Shown one piece after another: positions 27,685 through 36,930 of a stretch of DNA of 46,599 nucleotides. The notes under the pieces are model-generated. The model did no database searches. It was given only the letters and a program-made list of their open reading frames with translations, and was not told the DNA's origin. The stretch is from NCBI GenBank assembly GCA_963575745.1, contig CAUYUJ010020722.1:105001-151599 (forward strand), written 5' to 3'. The DNA is from Prorocentrum cordatum. Lineage: Eukaryota; Sar; Dinophyceae; Prorocentrales; Prorocentraceae. The position numbers and the translations under genes are program-made. Positions within the stretch are counted from its first letter, which is position 1. The number at the start of each line of letters is the position of its first letter.

Positions 27685-28106
27685 GGGGGTGAGGACGGGG
27701 GGGGGGGGGACCACAAGGCAGGGGCCATGAGATCCCCCCAGATTCCATGGCGCCTCTTCTTGTTTCAGTGCGTCCCCGGCCCCCCCCCCCCTTGGGCCGC
27801 GCACGCGCCGCCGGCCATGGTTTGCGCCCCCCCCCCGCTTGGAGGCCCCCCTGTTGGCCGCCCCCGATGACGAGGGGGCGGCCCAGATCCCCTAGCGTTG
27901 TGAACAACATCGCGGCGGGAGGTTCTTCTCGATCTTCGGCCTCCAGGGGCCCTCGCCGGGGGGGCCGTCCACACACGACGCAGGGATGAGAGGCCAGTCC
28001 CAGGGAACGATGGGTCCCGACCTCCGGGGGTCGACGCTGTGGACAGAAGTCACGACGTCGGGGGCCTGGGAACGTCAGGGGGATCTTCGGACGATTTCGC
28101 GTGCGC
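27685..28106. other. No gene recognised
   Basis: Very GC-rich with G and C homopolymers. The open frames are P/G/R-rich and carry no motif. Confidence 0.5.
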
Positions 28107-28471
28107 GGCAGGTTCGCGCCGTGTCGCCTTGGCGGCGACCCCGCCGCGGGCGTGGAACGCCGCCAGTGGCCCAGAATCGCCCCAATATGTCACCACCCAC
28201 CAAACCACCCCAACCCAACCCGAAGGCCCAAATTTATCCTCGATTTCCAGTGGGGGGGGGGTCGGGAAACACTGAAAAAAAACATGGAACCCGTACCCCC
28301 CCCAACCCGAAATTCGGGTCGAATTCGGGTCTTCGGGTTGGGTTGGGGTGGTCTGGTAGGTAGTCAATATGGAACGATCGGGCGATCGGCAGGGCGCCGA
28401 TCGTTCCAGGTGGCACGAGATCCGCGCGGTGTGAGATCCCAACGCGGGGGTCGTCACGACGCGGACCCGCC
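28107..28471. mobile_element. Family H TIR element, copy H2 (carries G)
   Basis: Ends GGCAGGTTCGCGCCGTGTCG and complement of GGCGGGTCCGCGTCGTGACG pair as inverted repeats, as in H1. The middle is opened by the 176-bp family G element at 28189-28364. Without it the copy would be close in length to H1. Confidence 0.7.
28189..28364. mobile_element. Family G TIR element nested in H2
   Basis: Long inverted ends share ACCACCCCAACCCAACCCGA, pairing for about 45 bp. CAATAT at 28183-28188 and 28365-28370 is a 6-bp flanking duplication. The core contains a G-run and an A-run. It has no coding capacity. Confidence 0.75.
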
Positions 28472-28473
28472 GT

Positions 28474-28615
28474 GCTGGCTGGGCATCGCTCGGACGTGTG
28501 CGTTTTTCCCTTCGGCGAGGACCATCGAGGAGCATCCTTGATCATCTGGCGAAGCAACCGCGCACGAAACCAGAAAAAGCACAGGGAATGGACGTCCGAG
28601 CGATGGCGAGCTGGG
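28474..28615. mobile_element. Family I TIR element, copy I2 (empty site)
   Basis: Left arm GGGCATCGCTCGGACGTGTG and right arm complementary through GGACGTCCGAGCGATGGCGA. It is uninterrupted at the GTTTTTCCCTTCGGCG junction that carries A2 in copy I1. Confidence 0.7.
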
Positions 28616-28775
28616 GTTTTGGGATGCTCGAGGTGCGGGCTTTCGGGTGTTCTCGCAGGAGCTCGGCGGCGTTCCGGCCTCGGGGTGCTCTCCAGCGGCG
28701 ACGCCCCGCCGAGATTCGCTCGGGGGTGCCAGGGCCGCCCCGAATGGCCGCCAGAGATCGGGCGAAGAGAACTGT

Positions 28776-28915
28776 GCACATGCACCGATCCTGACAACGT
28801 CCATCCTTGACCCAGGATCGGTGCATATGCCTTCCTGGCCAAGGTAGGAGGGCGCATGCACCGATCCTGGGCTCAGGATGGGCCTGGCCAGAATCGGTGT
28901 ATGTGCAGGGTTCTC
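28776..28915. repeat. Two tandem hairpins around ACCGATCCTG
   Basis: GCACATGCACCGATCCTG (28776-28793) pairs with CAGGATCGGTGCATATGC (28815-28832, one mismatch). GCGCATGCACCGATCCTG (28853-28870) pairs with CAGAATCGGTGTATGTGC (about 28890-28907). The two units are in tandem, so the stems can also pair with each other. Confidence 0.7.
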
Positions 28916-29084
28916 TTTCCTCTAAGAGAGCCGAGTCGTGGCCCGAAAACCCGGGGGACGGCGTGGACCACCACCACCGAGAACCCATCAGTGGGGGGCT
29001 GACCCCTCCGGGTCCCTTTCGATCCGATCCATGCTGTCCGATCTCGGCTTTGGCCAGCTCGCTCCGATCCGATTTCGATAATCT

Positions 29085-29247
29085 TCAGGAGGGGAAAAAA
29101 CACACAGACACAATAAATCGTCGATCCCCAGGACAATATGCGAAAATATGGGAAGTGGGGGGGAAGACAAAAACGCAGAAAGTATAGGAAATTATGGGGG
29201 ATATTTTTATTTGTGTGTATTTATTTGTGTGTCCCAGTTCCCTTTCA
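29085..29247 (+). mobile_element. Family A element, copy A4
   Basis: 163 bp, TCAGGAGGGGAAAAAACACA to CAGTTCCCTTTCA, with perfect AATCT duplications at 29080-29084 and 29248-29252. Same orientation as the other copies. Confidence 0.85.
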
Positions 29248-29271
29248 AATCTGGCGATCCCATGATCTAGG

Positions 29272-29495
29272 TCTCCAAGGTGGGGTCGGGGTAGATGGGG
29301 TCGCAGGATCGCGCCGCATCGCCGATGCATCGCCGATGCGGCTCGATGTGCAGCCCGATTTGCGTCACATCGACGTCGCCGATGCATCGCCCACGTCGAC
29401 GATGCATCGCCGGTGCATCGCCGATGCATCGCTGATGCATCGGCGATGTATCGGCGATGCAGCGCGATCATTCGACCCCATCTACTCCAACCCCT
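29272..29495. mobile_element. Family Q long-TIR element
   Basis: Inverted ends share GTAGATGGGGTCG, GATCGCGC and GCATCGCCGATG over about 60 bp. The core is a run of CATCGCCGATG units in both orientations. TCTAGG occurs at 29266-29271 and 29496-29501, a candidate 6-bp duplication, although the left arm then has about five unpaired bases. Confidence 0.65.
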
Positions 29496-29667
29496 TCTAG
29501 GAGGCCTCTACATGAGGCCCGATGCTTGCAAGGCGTTGTGGTGCATCTGGGCGCACCGATCCGCTTCGGTTTCGACTCCGTGCCGGTGCCGCCTGGTCCG
29601 ACGCGCGTTCCGATGCGATCGGGTTTCTCGAGTCGATGCTGAACGATCCTGCCCCCTGGCAGTGGCA

Positions 29668-29821
29668 TTTTGTCGGGCCTGTCCCTCTACAGAAGGAATA
29701 TTCAAAAATAGAAAAAAATAGTCTGGGGACGATTTTTTTGGAGTATTTATGGCCATGTGTGTAAATTGTTGATCATTTTTGGTTTTTCGCCCCAAGTCCC
29801 CCTGCAGGAGGACAGGTCCGA
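29668..29821. mobile_element. Family B TIR element, copy B3
   Basis: 154 bp with ends TGTCGGGCCTGTCCCTCTAC and, as complement, TGTCGGACCTGTCCTCCTGC. CAGTGGCA at 29660-29667 and 29822-29829 is a perfect 8-bp direct repeat. Three extra T lie between the left flank and the TIR. Eight-base duplications are typical of hAT elements, but the termini alone do not prove membership. Confidence 0.75.
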
Positions 29822-30043
29822 CAGTGGCACGCCCGAGCGTCACCCCAACTCAAGTCGACGCCCAGGCGTGCCACCGTCTGGGGGCCCTCGCCGACGGGTT
29901 CTCGGTGGCGGTGGTTTGCGTTCCTGCACCCCCGCCGCTGCGAGCGCAAGGCGGAGGGAGACGGCGGCACCACTGCATCATGGGGAGGAAGAGGTACCGA
30001 TGCCGCGGCTCGTCCTTCGGATCTCGAGGAGCAGCCAGTGACA

Positions 30044-30208
30044 TAAGCATGAACTTGCGGAGGCCTGCGCGGATTTCTCGGATTTGCGCTGGAGCCCCCC
30101 TAGCCGCGCCTCCGGCGCCGCCCCTGGCGCGCTCCGCGCGCGAGGGAGGGGGGCCCAGCGCCGATCCGAGCAATCGTCGCGGGTCTCCGAGAAATTATGG
30201 TCATGCCG
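30044..30208. mobile_element. Family F TIR element, copy F2
   Basis: Left arm GCGCGGATTTCTCGGATTTG and right arm containing GCGCCGATCCGAGCAATCGT form an inverted repeat with several mismatches. A GC-rich loop lies between. It matches F1 at 32369-32537. Confidence 0.6.
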
Positions 30209-30504
30209 TTTTTTGTGTTCCTCTGCTCCTCTCGTCGCCACGGCCCGAATCTCCTCGAAGTGCTGGTCAGAGGGCACCCTAGGACAGGTCTCGGGGAGCA
30301 ACGGTACCATTCCCACAGGGCCATGGTATCTCAGCCCCTCCACAGGGCTCATTCCGACTCCTCCGATTCGATGCGATTCGCTTTCGATGAGCTCCGATTC
30401 TGATTCGATTCGACCTCGGATTCCGATTCTGATTCTGATTGCGAAGGCCTTACGGCCGGTGCCGCCGACCCTGAATGGCGGCGACGACGATGACGACGAC
30501 GAGC

Positions 30505-30775
30505 GCTCTTGGGGGCCTCTTGGGGGTAGTTTGTGGGCCTCTTGGGAAGCTCTCAGGGGCCGCTTGGAAGCCTCGTGGGGGCCTCTTGGGGCTTCCTGGG
30601 GGTCGTCTCTTGGAGGGGGCCTGGGACGTCTTGGAGGCTTCTTGGACAGTCTTGGGGCTATCGTGGGCGTTTTCGGTCGGCCGATCTTTGGGCGACTCGG
30701 GGCCCTCTTGGGCCGTCTCGGGGGCCATCTTGGGCATTCGGACCTCATTTGGAGTGTTTTCGAGGTTTCTAGGCC
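30505..30775. repeat. Degenerate TCTTGGGGCC minisatellite, array 2
   Basis: Same word set as 17160-17411 (CTCTTGGG, GTCTTGGAGG, GGGGCCTC) at about 12-bp spacing. No maintained coding motif. Confidence 0.65.
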
Positions 30776-30894
30776 GCCCGAGGGAAAACGAATCTGCCCC
30801 CCCACCCCCCCCGGGACCCCCCCGGCCCGGGACCCCCCCCCCCTGGGGATTCCGATTCTGATTCTGATTTCTCAACGGAGGCCCATTGGCCTGC

Positions 30895-31410
30895 GGCCCC
30901 ACAACGAGCTCCACCGAAGGCCCCAGCGACTGCGTCCGCATGCGTTTCCCCCATCCAGTACAACGTTTCGTGGCCCCATAAGGCGCTCCACCGAAGGCCC
31001 AGTGGCTGCGTCCGCATGCGTTCCCCCCACCCAGTACAACGTTTCGTGGCCCCATAAGCATGCGTTTCCCCACCAAGTACAACGCTTCGTGGCCTCATAA
31101 GCGGGCTCCACCGAAGGCCCCAGTGGCGGTGGTGTCTGCATGCGTCTCCCGCACTCAGCACAGCGCTTCGTTCGCATGCGTCTCCTCCACTTAGTACATC
31201 GTTTCGTGGGCCCATGAGGAGCTCCACCTAAGGCTCCAGTGGCGGCGATGTTCGCATGCATCATCTCCCCCGCCCAGTACAACGCTTCGTGGCCCCTTAG
31301 CGAGCTTCACCGAAGGCCCCAGTGGCGGTGTTCGCATGCGTCTCCCCCGCTCAGTACAGCGCTTCGTGGCCCCGTAGGGAGCTCCACCGAAGGCCCCAGT
31401 GGCGACTTTC
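30895..31410. repeat. About 80-bp minisatellite
   Basis: Units contain GCTCCACCGAAGGCCCCAGT, GCATGCGTCTCCCC and CAGTACAACGCTTCGTGGCC. The CTCCACCGAAGGC word occurs near 30908, 30985, 31105, 31225, 31305 and 31385, so single and 1.5-unit spacings alternate. Confidence 0.8.
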
Positions 31411-31429
31411 GTGTGGGGGGCGTCGCTTC

Positions 31430-31960
31430 CGGGGAGCAGAAAAAGGATGGGGGTGCTTCTAGTAGGGGAGGTCCAAAGGGGGGGGGAAACTAAGCCCCCC
31501 CCCCTTTGGGAAAGGGAGGGGGGGGGAGCTTCCGGAGGACCAAAGGAGGGGGAAGGGGTAGCTTCAGAGGGGCGGAAATGGGGGCTTCTGGCAGGGGAGG
31601 TCCAAGAGGGGGGGGGTAGCTATATAAGCCCTCCCCCCCTTGGGAAAGGGGGGGGCGTAGATTCGGGAGCGCGAAACGCGAAAGGAGGAGGGGTAGCTTC
31701 CGAGGGGCGGACAACAAAAAGAGGGCAGGGGGGCTTCCGGCGGGGGAGGTTCACGGGGGGGGGGGGGGGGGGGCAGCTGAGCCCCCCCCCCTTGGAAAGG
31801 GATGGGGGGACGCAGCTTCCGGAGCGCGAAAGGGAGGGGGGGCAGCTTGCTTCCGAGGGGCGAGAAAATGGAGAGGGTTTTTTTTTTTTTTTTGTTTTTT
31901 TTTTCCGGAAGGGCAGGTCGAGGGGGGGGGTAGCTGAGGCCCCCCCCCTTTGGGAGTGCG
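31430..31960. repeat. G-run/C-run hairpin repeat, about 140-bp unit
   Basis: Three to four units with GGCTTCYGGCRGGGGAGGTC, a run of 8-16 G, a short spacer and a run of C with flanking CTTTGGG. Each run pair can form a long G-C stem. A T15 and a T8 run occur at 31880-31910. The runs are prone to sequencing error. Confidence 0.75.
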
Positions 31961-32195
31961 CCACGGGCGCGCTCTCTCGACGCTTCAGTAAGACATCCTT
32001 CGGAAGGAATCCTTATTGAGGGGTCCGTACCAAGGAGTCCGTAGCAGGGAGTTCTTCATGATGGATCTAGGATCCTATAGAGTCCGTGTCGGATCTCTGT
32101 CGGATCCCGTAGAACAATTCCCAGCATACGTTCGCTTCACCTGTGCGGACATGCATCAACGCTGGCAAACTCCCATGGATACCCCGAAGGCGTCC

Positions 32196-32305
32196 TTCAG
32201 TGGGATTCCCATCGGGACTCCCACGGATCCATAGGTCCATAGGGATCCACAGGGATCCACAGAGATCCACCGGGATACATCGGGATCTATCGGGATCTTT
32301 TTGTC
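32196..32305. repeat. 11-bp repeat GGGATCCACAG
   Basis: About nine loosely conserved units GGGATCYACMG between CCATCGGGACTCCC and GGATCTTTTTG. Confidence 0.7.
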
Positions 32306-32368
32306 TCTGTTCTTGCCGTCGTTGCTCCACCCCTCACCAGACCCAGTGCGCGATGCCAGCCTCTATCG

Positions 32369-32537
32369 CCTGCATTGAGATCAAGTTTCGGAGCTCCGCG
32401 TGGATGTCTCGAATCGGCGCTGGGCCCTCCTGTCGGCGCCTCTGGCGCCCCTAGCGCGCCCCGCGCGCCATGCAGTGGTGTCCTAGCGCCGATCCAAGAA
32501 ATCCGCGCGGAGTTCCGAAAGGTTGTGCTTATGCAGC
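32369..32537. mobile_element. Family F TIR element, copy F1
   Basis: Left arm TTTCGGAGCTCCGCGTGGAT and right arm complementary through ATCCGCGCGGAGTTCCGAAA. Pairing can be extended outward to CTGCAT at both sides. This gives arms of about 60 bp with several mismatches. Confidence 0.65.
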
Positions 32538-32952
32538 TTTTGTTGCTTCTCTAGACAATTTTCCCCGTCTCGTAGGGTCGCCCCCGCGGGGCGAACTGGT
32601 GAAGCTACCAGTGTCCACTGTCTTCGTCCCCGCCTCTTCCTCAGTCTCCGCCCGTCCTCCCCCCTTCCCCCCACTGCTGTCCGATCATTGTCTCACGGAA
32701 GCCAGCACGACGCACGGGCCTTTGATGTCAGATCCCATATTGTGGTGGCGGTGTTCTTCGACGCGCTTGGCGAAGTTGCGCGATGCATTTTTCTAGTTGG
32801 GGGCTATAAGTGGTGGATAAGCGCATGAGCTCGCGGAAAAGACGGGCACCGAGGCCGCAGCGCGCGCGCGAGCGCGGCGTCGTTCCCTTCTCGTCTGGAT
32901 TTGCGCCGCGCTGCGCACAGGCGACAACTGATTCGTTGGCCGCCAGTGCTCG

Positions 32953-33172
32953 GGGACACGCAGCAGCATAGCATACGCAAGGGCTCCCACGAGGGCGCGA
33001 AGTTATTCGCGCTTCGCGCTTCGCGGTCCTCGTTCCTTCTCCCCCTCCTCCTCGTCCTCCTCTTCTTTCCCTTTGGGAGGGCGGCGCGAGAGCGCGAAGT
33101 TATTCGCGCTTCGCGCTTCGCGCAGCGCGAAGCGCGAAGTTGGGGACACGCAGCAGCAGCACAGCATACGAA
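32953..33172. repeat. Repeat family N, copy 2, between 28-bp direct repeats
   Basis: The N block (32991-33144) matches 2607-2762. GGGACACGCAGCAGCATAGC (32953 on) and GGGACACGCAGCAGCAGCAC (33143 on) plus following bases form a direct repeat of about 28 bp on either side of it. The first copy lacks such flanks. Confidence 0.6.
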
Positions 33173-33240
33173 TCGTGCAGGGCCTCAGCGGCTGGACCCG
33201 CCAAGGGGGGATCCTTCGCCGACCGAGACGTCCGCGAGGA

Positions 33241-33403
33241 TCAGGAGGGAAAGAAACACACAGACACAATTAATCCTCGATCCCCAGGAAAATATGGGAA
33301 AATATGGGAAGTGGTGGGGAAGACAAAAACCCAGAAAATATGAGAAAATATGGGGGATATTTTTATTTGTGTGTATTTATTTGTGTGTCCTAATTCCCCT
33401 TTA
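33241..33403 (+). mobile_element. Family A element, copy A5
   Basis: 163 bp, TCAGGAGGGAAAGAAACACA to AATTCCCCTTTA, with perfect GAGGA duplications at 33236-33240 and 33404-33408. Same orientation as the other copies. Confidence 0.88.
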
Positions 33404-33554
33404 GAGGATCTCGGACAAAAAGGTACTGTTTGTCCAGCCGCCCGCGGCAAGCCTCGCCGCCTGGCCGGGGCAGCAGCGCAGCGTGCTGAAGACGCGTGCT
33501 GGGACTTGCCTGTGGCCTCTTGAGGGCCTCTCGGACCTTTCGGGAGGCCTATCG

Positions 33555-33755
33555 GTCCTCCTCCTCTTCCCTCCTCCTCCTCCTCCTCCTCCTCCTCCTC
33601 CTCCTCCTCATCCTCCTCCTCCCTCCTCCTCCTTCCCTCCTCCTCTCTCCTCCTCCCCTCCTTCCTCCTCCTCCTCCTCTCCTCCCCCTCCTCCTTTCCT
33701 CCTCCTCCTCCTCCTCCTCCTCCTCCTCCTCCCCCTCCTCCTCCCCCTCCCAAAT
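33555..33755. repeat. (CTC)n microsatellite
   Basis: Homopyrimidine plus strand of CTC/TCC with CCC and TTC interruptions. Confidence 0.9.
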
Positions 33756-33774
33756 GTTTGGTGGATTGTAGGGA

Positions 33775-34260
33775 GGGGCTTTTGGGGCCTCTTAAGGGGG
33801 TCTCTTGGGCCCTTGGGGGCATGTTGGGGGTCTTGGAGGCAATCCTGTAGGAACCGGCTGTCAGGCCAACTCGATTTCCTCCTCTTGGTCTCTTGGGTCC
33901 TTCGTCTTTGGGCCCCTGGTGCCGTCTTGGAGCGCCCCTGGGCCATCTTAGGGCCCCCTTGGCGGTCTTGAGGGCTCTCTTGGGCCGTCTTGGAGTCCCC
34001 CCGGGCGTCTTCGGTACGTTTTGGGTTGTTTGGGGTTTTCGGAAGGTGGAAAGGGCAAACATTCGACGCTCGGTTCACATCCCAAGGACAAACATTTTCG
34101 TGTGCTCTCGAGTTCCTTGTTGGCGTCCTCTTGGGGCCCTCTCGGGCCGTTTGAGGGACTCTTCGGCTGCTTTGAGGCCGTCTTGAGTCATCTTCGGGCC
34201 GTCTTGGAGTGTCTGAAGGCCTTCATGATCAGTGATCGTTTTGGAGGCCTTTTGGCCATC
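33775..34260. repeat. Degenerate TCTTGGGGCC minisatellite, array 3
   Basis: Same vocabulary as arrays 1 and 2 (TCTTGGGCC, GTCTTGGAG), interrupted at about 34020-34130 by unrelated sequence. Confidence 0.6.
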
Positions 34261-35130
34261 TTGGGGCGAGATTGGCTGTCGTGGGCATTTGTTTTGTGGT
34301 CTTGGTTGTCTTGGGATGTTTGTTGTGCTGCTTTGGCTGATGTTTGTTGTGCTATTCGAAGTTTGGTATGTTTCTGGCGGTTTTGCGTTTGTTTGGGAGG
34401 TGTGGGCTTGCTTTATTGATATTTCTGTTCTTTTCATGTTCTGTTCAAGTTAAATTCGAACCGTGCCCGACATAGGCTCTGGTGTGGGGGGGCGCGGTTG
34501 TCAAACCCTAGGCTCAACCCGAGAATGGGGTCGCTCCTAGAATCATGAATGAAACTTTCGCAGACGGCAGAGGAGGATTCTGAAACGCCCTAAGGCACCC
34601 GAGGCACTGTGGCAGATGCAGTTGTTTTCCTTCGAGCTATTCTGATTTACCACAGGCGCCCTGCTACTTCGACCATCGAGGCTGTTTCCCTTCTCCTCCT
34701 CTCTCCTGTGGCATGTCGACGCCCTGGACATACTGCAGCCGCCCTCCTTGTTCTTGCCACCCGCTGGTACGAGGGTGCACAACAGCAGCTCTGGCTCCGA
34801 AGGGTGCCCTCTGGAATGTTCGGTCTTTGCATTTCGGACCCCCTCCCCCCTCCAGCGGAGACCGCGGAGGTGGCGGCCGCCCTCAGCCCGCCCACGGCGT
34901 ACTCGCGGCGCCGCCCTGCCAGTCGCGGCGCTCCGCGCCTCCCACCGCCCCGCAGGGTGAGGCGCGCTCCTCGCCGCCCTGTAGCCAGTCTCCACCCGAA
35001 GACCGCCCGCTGCGTCTTCCCTGAGTACCCACCGCCTCGCGGCGGACCGCGCCAGGGTGGCCATCTGGACGCTCGCCAGGAACAGGCAGGAGGGCACCGA
35101 GCCCCGCCCTCCCACCGAAGGAGATGCTTC
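34261..35130. other. No gene recognised
   Basis: 34261-34450 is T/G-rich; 34700-35110 is GC-rich with coding-like open frames on both strands. Neither strand shows a recognisable domain. Confidence 0.4.
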
Positions 35131-35281
35131 GGTGGCCACATGTGCACCCCACCCCACGCCCCCACGATTTCTATGGCGGGGTGGGTTTTCACTTCGTTCG
35201 GGGGCGCCAGAGCGGAGTGGACCCCCACACCCCCTTAGACAAAATCGTGGGGGGTGGGGGTAGGGTTCACGTGTGGCCACC
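35131..35281. mobile_element. Family O TIR element
   Basis: 151 bp with inverted ends GGTGGCCACATGTG and complement of GGTGGCCACACGTG, pairing on through ACCCCAC and CCCCCACGATTT for about 37 bp with few mismatches. No clear target duplication. Single copy in the window. Confidence 0.6.
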
Positions 35282-35315
35282 TAGTGATGATGCGCTTCTT
35301 TGTCCATTGGCCATG

Positions 35316-36055
35316 CACGTGGGTTCCATCTGCCTACCTGCGACCTGGTTCCGCGATGGTAACACATGGCGATCCTCCAATCCAAGTTCTGGACTCTTTG
35401 GAGGCGTTTTCTCAGCTAAACCAGGATCGAAGCCATCCACGTGGGTTCCATCTGCCTACCTGCGACCTGGTTCCGCGATGGTAACACATGGCGATCCTCC
35501 AATCCAAGTTCTGGATTCTTTGGAGGCGCTTTCTCAGCTAAACCAGGATCGAAGCCATCCACGTGGGTTCCTTTGGCCTATCTGCGACCTGGTTACGCGA
35601 TGGTAAAATATGGCGATCCTCCAATCCAAGTTCTGGACTCCTTGGAGGCGGTTTTTCTCAGCTAAACCCAGGCTCGAAGCCGTCCACGCCGCTGGGCCCA
35701 GCCCTCGCCGCGACGTGGCGATCCCCCAATCGAAGTTCTGGATTCTCTGGAGGCGTTTCCTCAGCTAAACCCAGGCTCGAAGCCGTCCACGTGGGTTCCT
35801 TTGGCCTATCTGCGACCTGGTTCCGCGCTGGGCCCAGCCCTCGCCGCGACATGGCGATCCCCCAATCGAAGCTCTGGACTCTCTGGAGGCGTGGCTTTTC
35901 TCAGCTAAAACCCCGGCTCGAAGCCGCCCACGCCGCTGGGCCCCGCCCTCGCCGCGACATGGCGATCTATGGCGATCTTTGGAGGCGTGGCTTTTCTCAG
36001 CGAAACCCCGGCGCGAAGCCGTCCACGCCGCTGGGCCCCGCCCTCGCCCAGGAGG
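35316..36055. repeat. 122-bp minisatellite
   Basis: Unit starts CACGTGGGTTCC, with CTGCGACCTGGTTCCGCGAT, CCAATCCAAGTTCTGGA and TCTCAGCTAAACCAGGATCG. Starts at 35316, 35438 and 35560 are exactly 122 bp apart. Later units (35685, 35788, 35929, 36024) are shortened and GC-richer. 122 is not a multiple of 3, so the frame changes each unit and a repeated protein is not encoded. Confidence 0.9.
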
Positions 36056-36194
36056 CGCGCGACGCGCTCCTCCGACGGCCGAGCCGCGGGCTCCGGGGCC
36101 GCACGTGCGCGGCAGCACCCCACGCGGGCGCCGGCGGCCCCTCCCCGGGGCGGGGAGGCGCGGGCGGCCTGTCCCCCCGTCGGGAGCTCTCGAG

Positions 36195-36357
36195 TCAGGA
36201 GGGAACAAAAACACACAGACACAATTAATCCTCGATTCCCCGAAAATATGGGAAAATATGGGAAGTGGGAGGGAAGACAGAAACCCCGAAAATATGGGAA
36301 AATATGGGGGATATTTTTATTTGTGTGTATTTATTTGTGTGTCCCAGTTCCCCTTCA
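36195..36357 (+). mobile_element. Family A element, copy A6
   Basis: 163 bp, TCAGGAGGGAACAAAAACAC to CAGTTCCCCTTCA, with perfect TCGAG duplications at 36190-36194 and 36358-36362. Same orientation as the other copies. Confidence 0.88.
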
Positions 36358-36362
36358 TCGAG

Positions 36363-36930
36363 GCCACCCGTGCTCGCTTCTGATTGTGCTCGTTTCTAAC
36401 CGTTCCTGCCCCCCCTGGTGGCCAGGAAGAGGCCCAGGATGGAGCAATCAGAGATGAGAGGACCCTGGCCCCCCAAGGATCAAAGGACTTTCCTCAGAGC
36501 CCCGAATCATCAGGGGTAACTCGGGTCAGGGCTAACTCGGGTTCCTTTTTCGGGAATCCAAACCCGAGTTACCCCGGACCCGAGTTACCCCGGATAACTC
36601 GGGCGCCCAATTTCCAATACTTAGAAACGAACAGTGTGTACCTCTGTTGATGCCCCCGGGCCCGGAACGGGCCTCCGGAGGCCGACATCCAGGATCAGCA
36701 GCTCCTGCAGTCGTCGCGCCTGCGAGAGGACGCGCGACAGGACACGAGGCTCCTCCGACGGCAACGGGGCCTCCGACAGCCACAGGACACGAGGACGCCC
36801 TGCCGAGGCCGCGGCCGCGGTCACCCGCGACCGAACCGCAGCCTCGCGAAGGGGGTCGCACGCCGGGCAGGGCACCAAGAGCACCCTCAGGCCGAACGCG
36901 TAGAGGTCATGAGATGGGATGGACAGGACA
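36363..36930. other. No gene recognised
   Basis: Contains overlapping words of the type TAACTCGGGTC at 36518-36605 and a GC-rich stretch at 36650-36900 without coding motifs. Confidence 0.45.

Noticed and set aside
34440-34470. Possible tRNA B-box (GGTTCGAAT on minus)
   Set aside because: No pairing T-arm, no A-box at the right distance and no cloverleaf.
34543-35280. 245-codon minus-strand frame with coding-like composition
   Set aside because: No motif, no conserved partner, and its C-terminal and N-terminal parts overlap an inverted-repeat element and unrelated sequence; left as unassigned.
35254-35665. Repeated 122-bp coding units with apparently conserved peptide
   Set aside because: The unit length is not a multiple of three, so the peptide appears in a different frame in each unit and is a shadow of the DNA repeat.
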